Position numbers and translations under genes: made by a program
Notes under the pieces: model-generated
Databases searched by the model: none
What the model was told of the DNA's origin: nothing
Seen by the model: only the letters and a program-made list of their open reading frames with translations
Assembly (NCBI RefSeq): GCF_017874315.1
Contig: NZ_JAGGLG010000009.1
Location: forward strand, 58,292-122,291
From: Symbiobacterium terraclitae
GTDB lineage: Bacteria > Bacillota > Sulfobacillia > Symbiobacteriales > Symbiobacteriaceae
Direction: 5' to 3'
Length of the DNA stretch: 64,000 nt
Part shown: positions 49,873-57,481 of the stretch, one piece after another
Numbering within the stretch: the stretch's first letter is position 1
Layout: each line of letters begins with the position of its first letter

Positions 49873-50547
49873 ATGACGAAGGCTGCCCGTACCCTGTTGC
49901 TGGGTCACTTCGGTTCGGGAAAGACCGAGGTGGCCGTTTATTTTTCTCTTTCGCTGTGCACAGGGCCAAAGCGCCCCATGCTGCTGGACCTGGATTTCAT
50001 CACGCCCTACTACCGGGCGCGGGACGTGGCCGACGAACTGCGCGCCGCGGGCGTGGAGGTCGTGCTGCCGGAGGGCGACCTGTGGCGTTCAGACCTTCCG
50101 GTGGTGACCCCGCGCGCCGCCCAGGCGCTGATGGCGTACGAGGGCCCCGTCGTGGCCGACATCGGCGGTGACGAGGGCGCGCGCGTGGTGGGCAGCCTGC
50201 ACGGGCGCCTGCAGGCCGGCTCGTACGAGGCGTACATGGTGGTCAACCCGTACCGGCCGGGAACGGGGTCGCCGGAGCAGGTGGCCCGGTACGCGCGCTG
50301 GCTGGAGGAGGTCGCGCGCATCCGGTTCACCGGGCTCATCAACAACGCCAACCTGGGCCCGCTCACCCGCCCCGAGCACGTGCTCGCTGGACTGGAGCAG
50401 GTGGAGGCCGCCGCGCGCCTGCTCGAACTGCCCGTTCGCTTCACCGCGGTCCGCGCCGACCTCGCGGCCGAGTTGCCGGGGCTGGACCTGCTCCCGCTTC
50501 AGCTGCGCATGCGTCCGCCCTGGGAGAGCTCGCTTGCCGTCCTCTAG
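49873..50547 (+). CDS. P-loop (MinD/CobQ-like) nucleotide-binding protein
   Basis: 224 aa. Walker A LLLGHFGSGKTEVAVYFSLSL near residue 8, then MLLDLDFITPYYRARD and a Walker-B-like VVADIGGDEGARVV. Proteins like this often precede 2-oxoacid:ferredoxin oxidoreductase genes in Firmicutes, as here (ferredoxin starts 50 nt later). A maturation or regulatory role is possible; none is established. Confidence 0.8.
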   Translation: MTKAARTLLLGHFGSGKTEVAVYFSLSLCTGPKRPMLLDLDFITPYYRARDVADELRAAGVEVVLPEGDLWRSDLPVVTPRAAQALMAYEGPVVADIGGDEGARVVGSLHGRLQAGSYEAYMVVNPYRPGTGSPEQVARYARWLEEVARIRFTGLINNANLGPLTRPEHVLAGLEQVEAAARLLELPVRFTAVRADLAAELPGLDLLPLQLRMRPPWESSLAVL

Positions 50548-50597
50548 CTTGCGGTTGGATGCCGGGTGAACAACGCATGGAGAAGGGGGTATTACGG

Positions 50598-50813
50598 TTG
50601 CGCACGATCCTGCTGGAACTGAACAAGGACCGCTGCAAGGGATGCGAACTCTGTACGGAGGCCTGCCCGCGAGAGGTGCTGGCCATGGGTTCGCAGATCA
50701 ACGCCCTGGGGTACAGGGCGGCCGAGGCCATCGCCCCGCAGAAGTGCACCGGCTGCCGGGCCTGCGCGCTGGTCTGCCCTGAGGTCGTCTTCACCATCTA
50801 CCAGACCGCCTAG
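50598..50813 (+). CDS. 2x[4Fe-4S] ferredoxin subunit of the oxidoreductase
   Basis: 71 aa from TTG at 50598 (AAGGGGG with a ~9-nt spacer); ATG 50577 in frame is the alternative. Two complete CxxCxxCxxxCP motifs: [12 protein letters not shown] and [12 protein letters not shown]. This is the delta (electron-transfer) subunit for the alpha, beta and gamma genes that follow. Confidence 0.93.
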   Translation: MRTILLELNKDRCKGCELCTEACPREVLAMGSQINALGYRAAEAIAPQKCTGCRACALVCPEVVFTIYQTA

Positions 50814-50826
50814 GAGGGGATGCCCC

Positions 50827-51891
50827 ATGGAACCCATGATGACGATGATGAAGGGCAACGAGGCCCTGGGCGAGGCAGCCATCCGGGCGGGGTGCCGCTT
50901 CTTCTTCGGCTATCCCATCACGCCCCAGTCGGAGCTGCCGGCTTACATGGCGCGCCGCATGCCCGAAGTGGGCGGCACGTTCCTGCAGGCCGAGTCCGAG
51001 CTGGCCGCGGTGAACATGCTCCTGGGCGCGTCGGCGGCCGGAGTGCGCGCCATGACCTCCTCGTCTTCGCCCGGCTTCTCGCTGAAGCAGGAGGGCATCT
51101 CGTACATGATCGGCTCGCAGCTCCCCTGCGTGGTGGTCAACATCATGCGCGGCGGGCCCGGCCTGGGCAATATCCAGCCGTCGCAGGCCGACTACTTCCA
51201 GGTGGTGAAGGGCGGCGGGCACGGTGACTACCGGATGATCACCCTGGCGCCCTCCACGGTGCAGGAGCTGGTTGACCTGACGATGCTGGCGTTCGACCTG
51301 GCTGACGCCTACCGCAACCCGGTGGCCCTGCTGGGCGACGGCCTCCTGGGCCAGACGATGGAGCCGGTCTCCTTCCCGCCCATGCGGGAGCCCGCCGACG
51401 ACAAGGACTGGGCGCTGACCGGCGCCCGGGGGCGCGCCAAGCGCGTCATCACCTCGCTGGAGCTGAACCCCGAGGGGCTCGAGGCGCTCAACTTGAAGCT
51501 GCAGGCCAAGTTCGCCGCGATGGAGGCGAAGGAGACCCGGTGGGAGGAGTACCGCTGCGATGACGCCGAGCTGGTCGTGGTGGCCTACGGCACCTCCGCC
51601 CGCATCGCCCGGGCGGCCGTCGACGCCGCCCGCAGCACCGGCCTGAAGGTGGGCCTCTATCGGCCGATCACGGTCTGGCCGTTCCCGCACGAGGGGCTCG
51701 CCCGCCTGGCCGACCGCGGCGTGCGGCAGTTCCTGGATGTCGAGATGTCCAGCGGACAGATGGTGGAGGACGTGAAGCTCGCAGTGCTGGGCCGCGCGCG
51801 CGTCGACTTCTACGGGCGCCTGGGCGGCATGGTTCCCACTCCGCGGGAGATCCTCAGCGAGATCCAGAAGCTGATGGGAGGAGAGGCGTAA
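50827..51891 (+). CDS. vorB: 2-oxoacid:ferredoxin oxidoreductase alpha subunit (VorB/KorA-like)
   Basis: 354 aa. Starts [34 protein letters not shown], typical of alpha subunits; [45 protein letters not shown] and the C-terminal transketolase-like domain [17 protein letters not shown]. Oxidative decarboxylation of a 2-oxoacid to acyl-CoA with reduced ferredoxin. Branched-chain 2-oxoacid specificity (VorB) is my best guess; 2-oxoglutarate is the alternative. Confidence 0.85.
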   Translation: MEPMMTMMKGNEALGEAAIRAGCRFFFGYPITPQSELPAYMARRMPEVGGTFLQAESELAAVNMLLGASAAGVRAMTSSSSPGFSLKQEGISYMIGSQLPCVVVNIMRGGPGLGNIQPSQADYFQVVKGGGHGDYRMITLAPSTVQELVDLTMLAFDLADAYRNPVALLGDGLLGQTMEPVSFPPMREPADDKDWALTGARGRAKRVITSLELNPEGLEALNLKLQAKFAAMEAKETRWEEYRCDDAELVVVAYGTSARIARAAVDAARSTGLKVGLYRPITVWPFPHEGLARLADRGVRQFLDVEMSSGQMVEDVKLAVLGRARVDFYGRLGGMVPTPREILSEIQKLMGGEA

Positions 51892-52652
51892 TGAAACTGC
51901 TCGCCGGCATGCCCCAGGCGATGTCGCCTGTCGTTACCCACTACTGTCCGGGGTGCAGCCACGGCGTGCTGCACCGGATCGTCGCCGAGCTGATCGATGA
52001 GCTGAACCTGCGGGAGCGCACCGTCGGCGTGGCGTCCGTGGGCTGCTCCGTCCTGGCGTACAACTACTTCGAGACGGATTTCGTGCAGGCGCCACACGGC
52101 CGGGCCCCGGCGGTGGCCACGGGCATCAAGCGGGCCCGCCCGGAGCTCTTCGTCTTCACCTACCAGGGCGACGGCGACATGGCCGCCATCGGCACGTCGG
52201 AGATCATCCACGCCGCGGCCCGCGGCGAGAAGATCACGGCGATCATGTACAACAACACCATCTACGGGATGACCGGCGGCCAGATGTCGCCGACCACCCT
52301 GATGGGCGCGGTGACCGCGACCACGCCGTACGGGCGGCGGGAGGAGAACGGCCAGCCCTACCGCATGGCCGAACTGCTGGCGCAGATGCCCGGCTCGGCC
52401 TACGTCGCCCGGACCCACGTGGCGGACGTGGCCAACATCGTCAAGACCAAGCGGGCGATCAAGAAGGCCTTCGAGGCGCAGCTGAACGGTCTGGGCTTCT
52501 CCATGGTCGAGGTGCTGGGCAACTGCCCCACCAACTGGGGCGTGACGCCGGCCGAGGCGAACCGGTACGTCCTGGGCGACATGGTCGCCTACTTCCCGCT
52601 GGGCGAGTTCAAGGACGTGACGAAGGAGGTGCTGGCGGGTGTACGTCCATGA
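51891..52652 (+). CDS. 2-oxoacid:ferredoxin oxidoreductase beta subunit (TPP-binding)
   Basis: 253 aa. YCPGCSHGVLHRIVAEL at the N-terminus, TPP-binding GDGDMAAIGTSEIIHAAARGEKITAIMYNNTIYGMTGGQMSPTT, and GNCPTNWGVTP. Start overlaps the alpha stop by one base. Confidence 0.93.
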   Translation: MKLLAGMPQAMSPVVTHYCPGCSHGVLHRIVAELIDELNLRERTVGVASVGCSVLAYNYFETDFVQAPHGRAPAVATGIKRARPELFVFTYQGDGDMAAIGTSEIIHAAARGEKITAIMYNNTIYGMTGGQMSPTTLMGAVTATTPYGRREENGQPYRMAELLAQMPGSAYVARTHVADVANIVKTKRAIKKAFEAQLNGLGFSMVEVLGNCPTNWGVTPAEANRYVLGDMVAYFPLGEFKDVTKEVLAGVRP

Positions 52653-53193
52653 GATCCTGATCGCGGGCTTCGGCGGCCAGGGCGTGCTGACCGCCGGCCA
52701 GCTGCTCGCCTACGCCGGCAACCTGGAGCGGCAGCACGTCTCCTGGGTGCCGGCCTACGGCCCGGAGCAGCGGGGCGGTACCGCCAACTGTTCCGTGGTG
52801 ATCTCCGACCAGCCGGTCGCCTGCCCGATGGTCTCCGAGCCCACGGCCTGCATCGTGATGAACCAGCCCTCGCTGGAGAAGTTCGAGCGCACGGTGAAGC
52901 CGGGGGGCACCCTCGTCGTCAACACCTCGCTCTGCACCACGCCGGCGACCCGCACGGACATCACCGTCGTGCCGGTGCCCGCCACGGACCTGGCGATCCA
53001 GCTGGGCAACGCCCGGTACGCCAACATGGTTGCGTTGGGCGCGCTGCTGGCCGTGGTCCCGCTGGTGCAGGTGGAGTCGATCCTGACCGTGCTCCCCAAG
53101 GTGATGGGCGAGGACAAGGCCCGCTTCGTGCCCGTGAACCGCGAGGCGCTCGCGGCCGGCATCATGGAGGCCCGTAAGGTGCTGACGGTCTAG
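52639..53193 (+). CDS. 2-oxoacid:ferredoxin oxidoreductase gamma subunit
   Basis: 184 aa from GTG at 52639 (AAGGAGG, 9-nt spacer), overlapping the beta gene by 14 nt. GFGGQGVLTAGQLLAYAG and VPAYGPEQRGGTANCSVVISD are the gamma signatures. Completes a delta-alpha-beta-gamma complex. Confidence 0.94.
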   Translation: MYVHEILIAGFGGQGVLTAGQLLAYAGNLERQHVSWVPAYGPEQRGGTANCSVVISDQPVACPMVSEPTACIVMNQPSLEKFERTVKPGGTLVVNTSLCTTPATRTDITVVPVPATDLAIQLGNARYANMVALGALLAVVPLVQVESILTVLPKVMGEDKARFVPVNREALAAGIMEARKVLTV

Positions 53194-53223
53194 CTGAAAC
53201 AGGGTACGGGGGCGGAGGGCTGC

Positions 53224-53982
53224 TCACGAGCCCACCGCCCCCCGCAGGTGGTCGGCCAGCATGGCCACGAACTCCGAGTTGGTGGGCTTGCCCCGCACGT
53301 GGTGCACGGTGGCGCCGAAGAGACGCTGCAGGTCGTTGATGTCGGCCCGCCCCCATGCGACCTCGATGGCGTGGCGGATCGAGCGCTCCACCCGGTTGGG
53401 CTGCGTGCCGTGCAGCCGCGCAATGTGCGGGTACAGCTCCTTCGTCATCCCGCACGTGCTCTTGTTGCTGCTCAGGACGTATTGCACGGCGTCCTTCAGG
53501 AAGCGGTAGCCCTGCAGGTGGGCGGGCACCCCGCTGCGGCGCAGCAGTTCCGCGATGGTCCGGGGGCTTGGCGTCGCACGCCCCGCTGACCCGCCCTGCA
53601 GGCTGGCGGGATGACCGGAGACCAGCAGGGCGCGCTCCGCCACCAGCTCCGGCGGGCAGGGGCGGAGCAGGCAGTAGGTCGCGCCGTTCTCGTAGTAGTG
53701 CTGCACCAGGCGGTCCGAGGCGCACGAGAGCAGCAGGAGCACGTTGGGACGCTGGCCGGGTTCGAGCTGGGCCAGGACGCCCAGGCCGTCCAGATGGGGA
53801 AGCACGTCATCGAGAATCAGCAGGTCCGGGCGCAAGGACCGCACCAGCTCGACGGCCTCCAGGCCGTGGCGCGCCTCGCCCACGAGGGCGAACTCCGACA
53901 TGCCGTCGAACTGGTCCATGAGGCGCTGGCGCTCCTCGTAGTTGTCATTGGCGATAACCACGGTGGTCCGGCCTTCCACCAT
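53224..53982 (-). CDS. spo0A: Spo0A-type sporulation response regulator with altered receiver
   Basis: 252 aa from ATG at 53982 (GGAGG 10 nt upstream). The C-terminal Spo0A DNA-binding domain is well conserved (GVPAHLQGYRFLKDAVQYVL, PNRVERSIRHAIEVAWGRADI, GKPTNSEFVAMLAD). The receiver keeps the phospho-acceptor Asp58 (ILDDVLPHLDG), but the acidic pair ADDN reads ANDN, the conserved Thr (MLTAF) reads LLSCA, and the Lys (ILKPF) reads LLRPC. Phosphorelay control may be weakened or different. It is convergent with the oxidoreductase operon. Confidence 0.9.
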   Translation of the reverse strand: MVEGRTTVVIANDNYEERQRLMDQFDGMSEFALVGEARHGLEAVELVRSLRPDLLILDDVLPHLDGLGVLAQLEPGQRPNVLLLLSCASDRLVQHYYENGATYCLLRPCPPELVAERALLVSGHPASLQGGSAGRATPSPRTIAELLRRSGVPAHLQGYRFLKDAVQYVLSSNKSTCGMTKELYPHIARLHGTQPNRVERSIRHAIEVAWGRADINDLQRLFGATVHHVRGKPTNSEFVAMLADHLRGAVGS

Positions 53983-54000
53983 GTTGCGAACCCCTCCTTC

Positions 54001-54054
54001 TCCACAGGAAGAAATCCTTACTTCTGGTTTGAAACACCTTCCAATTCCTGTGGA
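54001..54054. promoter_or_regulatory. 10-bp inverted repeat in the spo0A upstream region
   Basis: TCCACAGGAA at 54001-54010 and its exact complement TTCCTGTGGA at 54045-54054, with 34 nt between. Position 19-72 nt before spo0A suits a dimeric regulator or a looped operator; no matching known site. Confidence 0.4.
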
Positions 54055-54162
54055 AAATTGCAGGAGACCGACGGCCGCCAACATGGGATGGCCCGAGCAA
54101 GATTAGCTATAAAACATCTGGCGCTTGGCAACAGATCGTGATACACTGAGAGCGAATTGAAT

Positions 54163-54277
54163 ACCGGCGACCTTTAAGACAGTCCTGTGAGACTGGCAAG
54201 GTCACATGGTGAGGTACGCCCTGATGCGGTGTGCCTGCCACGCGACTTCTTGCCTCGCCGGTAAGGGGTCCTTTTTT
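54163..54277 (+). promoter_or_regulatory. PyrR-binding leader element of the uracil permease gene
   Basis: The PyrR consensus loop AGTCCTGTGAGACT (54181-54194) lies in a hairpin closed by GACCTT/AAGGTC (54169-54174, 54198-54203). ACCGGCG (54163-54169) can alternatively pair with CGCCGGT (54256-54262), the antiterminator-like form. TTTTTT follows at 54272-54277. UMP-bound PyrR should favour the off state (established in Bacillus). Confidence 0.85.
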
Positions 54278-54316
54278 ATGCGTCGCAGGAACACTACGTT
54301 TCAGGGGGTATGTGAG

Positions 54317-55549
54317 ATGGCGGCTCCGACAGCGAATCTCTCCACGGCGAAGCGGTTCACCCTGGGTCTGCAGCACGCGGCGGCCATGTTCGGCGCCACG
54401 GTCCTCGTCCCGATGCAGACCGGGCTCCACCCCAGCGTGGCTCTCCTCACCGCCGGCCTCGGCACGCTGCTCTTCCACCTGGTGACGCAGCGGAAAGTGC
54501 CCGTCTTCCTTGGCTCCAGCTTCGCCTTCATCGCCGCGATCCAGGTCGTCGGCAAGAACGAGGGCCTGGAGTACGCGACGGGCGGCATCATCGCCGCCGG
54601 ACTGCTCTACCTGGTGCTGGCCGGGCTGGTCTACCTGTTCGGCGTGGACCGGGTGCGCAGCTTCTTCCCGCCGATCGTGGCCGGACCGATGATCATGGTC
54701 ATCGGCCTTACGCTCTCGCCGGTGGCCGTGAGCATGGCCTCGGCCCACTGGTCTGTCGCCGTGATCACGCTGCTGGCCGTCCTGCTGACGGCGATCTACG
54801 CCAAGGGGTTCTTCAAGCTGCTCCCCATCATGTCGGGCATCATCGTGGGCTTCGTGACCGCCATGGCCTTCGGCCTCGTGGACTGGAGCACCGTCGCCGC
54901 CGCCGACTGGTTCGCCGTACCGCCGGTGATGGCGCCCAAGTTCAGCCTTTCGGCCATCCTGACCATCGCCCCGCTCTCCCTGGTGACGATGGTTGAGCAC
55001 ATCGGCGACATCACCACCAACGGCGCCGTGATCGGCAAGGACCTGATCCGCGATCCCGGACTGCACCGCACGCTGATGGGCGACGGCCTGGCCACGGCCC
55101 TGGCCGGCCTGCTCGGCGGCCCCGCCAACACCACCTACTCCGAGAACACGGGTGTGCTGGCGGTCACCAAGAACTACGACCCCGCGATCATCCGCATCGC
55201 CGCCTGCGTGGCGATCGTCATGGCGTTCATCGGCAAGCTCGGCGCCGTCCTCCAGGCGATCCCGACCCCGGTCATGGGTGGCATCTCCATCGTCCTCTTC
55301 GGCATGATCACCTCGGTGGGCATCCGGCAGGTGGTGGATGCCCGGGTGGACTTCGCCAACAACCGCAACCTCGTGATCGCTGCCGTCATCCTGGTGCTGG
55401 GCATCGGCGGCGCGGTGATCCCGCTGCCGGGCGGTCTCCAGCTGAGCGGCATGGCGCTGTCGGCCCTGGCGGGCGTGATCCTGAACAAGCTCCTGCCCGA
55501 GCGCATCGCCCCGGAGGCCGAGGCGGTCCTGACCGGCGCAGACGACTGA
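54317..55549 (+). CDS. uraA: Uracil permease, NCS2 family
   Basis: 410 aa from ATG at 54317 (CAGGGGG upstream); an in-frame ATG at 54278 abuts the U-run. Fourteen-helix NCS2 layout: LGLQHAAAMFGATVLVPMQTGLHP, FLGSSFAFIAAIQ, LSLVTMVEHIGDITTNGAVIGKDLI (substrate Glu), GLLGGPANTTYSENTGVLAVT. Proton-coupled uracil uptake for salvage; the PyrR leader matches. Confidence 0.95.
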   Translation: MAAPTANLSTAKRFTLGLQHAAAMFGATVLVPMQTGLHPSVALLTAGLGTLLFHLVTQRKVPVFLGSSFAFIAAIQVVGKNEGLEYATGGIIAAGLLYLVLAGLVYLFGVDRVRSFFPPIVAGPMIMVIGLTLSPVAVSMASAHWSVAVITLLAVLLTAIYAKGFFKLLPIMSGIIVGFVTAMAFGLVDWSTVAAADWFAVPPVMAPKFSLSAILTIAPLSLVTMVEHIGDITTNGAVIGKDLIRDPGLHRTLMGDGLATALAGLLGGPANTTYSENTGVLAVTKNYDPAIIRIAACVAIVMAFIGKLGAVLQAIPTPVMGGISIVLFGMITSVGIRQVVDARVDFANNRNLVIAAVILVLGIGGAVIPLPGGLQLSGMALSALAGVILNKLLPERIAPEAEAVLTGADD

Positions 55550-55580
55550 GCGACTGCGGGGCGGGGAGCGCCCCGATACG

Positions 55581-55613
55581 AGAAGGCGCGGCACTGTGGG
55601 TGCCGCGTCTTCT
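55581..55613 (+). terminator. Terminator after the uracil permease gene
   Basis: AGAAGGCGCGGCAC-TGTGG-GTGCCGCGTCTTCT, followed by TGCGTGAT. Confidence 0.75.
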
Positions 55614-55631
55614 TGCGTGATCATATCAAAC

Positions 55632-56198
55632 CTACTTTACCTTTTCGTTTATAGCGTTAATCAGGTCCGCAAGGCCGCCCGCGGGGTCGCCCCGGCGGGA
55701 GCGGGCGAGGTACTGGTTCTGCACCATCTCCAGCATCTGCTGGAGGGAGATCTTCCGATCGAAGACCAGCGCGCCCATCGCGAAGCGGATGTTGTAGTTG
55801 TCGGCCGGGAAGATGACGAGCAGGATCTCGTTCTTGCCCGGGTAGCCCTGCTCCGCGAGCATCTGGTCCAGGTAGGCGGTCTTGTCCATCTCGCGGGGTG
55901 CGTCGGCGATGACGATCGTGTACGTAATCGGCGTCTCCGCCTTCAGCGCTGTCCTGAGCGCCTCCTTGTCGCCGGGCAGGTCCGGCACCTCCGGCTCGTT
56001 GCCGCCGGGCGTTTCAGGGGGAGTCTCCGCGGTCGGCGGGTTCGGGTTGTCTGTGGGCGGCGGGGGCGGCGAGGGCTGCGGCTCGGTCTGGGTCGGTGGC
56101 GGGTCCGGAGCAGGCTGCTGCGCGGAACCGCAGCCGCTGACCAGGAGCGCTGCACTGAGCACGATGGCTGCGGCGGTCAGCCACACAGGTCGACGCAT
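55632..56198 (-). CDS. Lipoprotein with TPM-like domain
   Basis: 188 aa from ATG at 56198. Lipobox at LLVSGCGSAQQ (Cys about residue 23), then a Pro/Thr/Glu-rich spacer (PPPTQTEPQPSPPPPPTD). The C-terminal part (TYTIVIADAPREMDKTAYLDQMLAEQGYPGKNEILLVIFPADNYNIRFAMGA) resembles the TPM/TLP18.3 fold. Anchored on the outer face of the membrane; function unknown. Confidence 0.75.
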   Translation of the reverse strand: MRRPVWLTAAAIVLSAALLVSGCGSAQQPAPDPPPTQTEPQPSPPPPPTDNPNPPTAETPPETPGGNEPEVPDLPGDKEALRTALKAETPITYTIVIADAPREMDKTAYLDQMLAEQGYPGKNEILLVIFPADNYNIRFAMGALVFDRKISLQQMLEMVQNQYLARSRRGDPAGGLADLINAINEKVK

Positions 56199-56363
56199 GT
56201 TGAGAGACACCCCCTTGACGGTCTTACTAGATATCCTAACGATCAACAAGGTCATTAGGTTACGCACGGCTACACCCAAAGTACCCATCGATGAGACCTC
56301 AAATCCACCACGTCCTCTATTCCGCCGCACGAACGGCAGGGTTACCATCAGAAGCAAAGCGGG

Positions 56364-57416
56364 GTGATCGTGCTGTTCAACCTGGAAAACCTGCTGAAGG
56401 TCGTAGATCCCGATCCCGTCCGGCTCGATCCGCAGGCGTGCCTTGTGGCCAGGCACCGGAACTCACACTGCCGCCGTTGCATCGAGGCCTGTCCGCGCAG
56501 CGCGCTGCGCCTGGAGGAGGGCAGCGTGCGGGTCGACGCGGCGGCCTGCGATCGCTGCGGACTCTGCTCCGGGGCGTGCCCGACGGCCGCGGTCGCCGTT
56601 CGCGGCATCGACGAAGCTGCGGTGCTGGCCGCGGGATCGGTTCATTGCGAGAAGGCGACCGGCGGAGGGCTGCGGCTGCCCTGCCTGGGCTACCTCTCGG
56701 CCGATCACCTCCTGGCGATGGCATCCCGGCATCCCGAAGTGCTCCTGGCCTGCGGCGACTGTGACGCCTGTCCGCGGCAATCCGGCGGCGAGCGGGCCCG
56801 AGAGGCCGTCGCGCTGGCCCGCGCGGCGCTGTCTGCGCTCGGGCTGCACCGCACCATCCGGCTCACCCAGCAGTCCGGCGGGGGCGCCTCCGGGCAGAGC
56901 CTGAGCCGGCGCGACCTGCTCGGCCTGTGGCGGACCGAGTCGGCACAGGTGGCCCGCCAGTTCCTACCCGAGCCGGAGCTGAACCACGCCCGCCTCCCGG
57001 CGCGCCTGCCCGAGCGGCGCAGGCGCTGGATTCGGCAGGTGGGGGCCGACCGGGTACCGGGCGGCACGATGCCCGGGGGCCCGTGGGCGGCGCGCCGGGT
57101 CACCGACGCGTGTACGGGCTGCGGGATCTGCGCCAGGTTCTGCCCCACGGGCGCGCTGGCGGACGGCGGGGCTGACGGCACGTGGGAGCTCACCCACCAG
57201 CCGGCGGCCTGCGTGGCCTGCGGCACCTGCGCTGAGCTGTGCCCGGTGCGGGCGGTGGGCGAGGAGCCCCTGAGTGTGCAGGCGCTGGCCGGCGGCGACC
57301 GGAAAGCCCTCATCACCCTCGCGGCGCGGGCCTGCCGCACCTGCCGGCGGACCTTCAAGGGGCGTCCCGAAGACGATCAGTGCCCCAACTGCCGCAATTC
57401 CGTCTGGTTTGCGTGA
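56364..57416 (+). CDS. Polyferredoxin-like protein with zinc-ribbon end
   Basis: 350 aa from GTG at 56364 (GTG 56370 also possible). Cys motifs in order: HCRRCIEACP (one Cys short of the standard four), CDRCGLCSGACP, a middle Cys group (VHCEKATGGGLRLPC, LLACGDCDACP), CTGCGICARFCP, CVACGTCAELCP, and C-terminal CRTCRRTFKGRPEDDQCPNC (zinc ribbon). It likely relays electrons in a soluble complex; no partner enzyme is adjacent. Confidence 0.8.
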   Translation: MIVLFNLENLLKVVDPDPVRLDPQACLVARHRNSHCRRCIEACPRSALRLEEGSVRVDAAACDRCGLCSGACPTAAVAVRGIDEAAVLAAGSVHCEKATGGGLRLPCLGYLSADHLLAMASRHPEVLLACGDCDACPRQSGGERAREAVALARAALSALGLHRTIRLTQQSGGGASGQSLSRRDLLGLWRTESAQVARQFLPEPELNHARLPARLPERRRRWIRQVGADRVPGGTMPGGPWAARRVTDACTGCGICARFCPTGALADGGADGTWELTHQPAACVACGTCAELCPVRAVGEEPLSVQALAGGDRKALITLAARACRTCRRTFKGRPEDDQCPNCRNSVWFA

Positions 57417-57439
57417 GCCGCCACCCCACATAGTAGACC

Positions 57440-57468
57440 ATCCGGCTGGGTTTATCCAGCCGGATTTT
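57440..57468. terminator. Terminator between the polyferredoxin and asnB
   Basis: ATCCGGCTGG-GTTTAT-CCAGCCGGAT followed by TTTCG. Confidence 0.85.
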
Positions 57469-57481
57469 CGTCCACAGCCCC

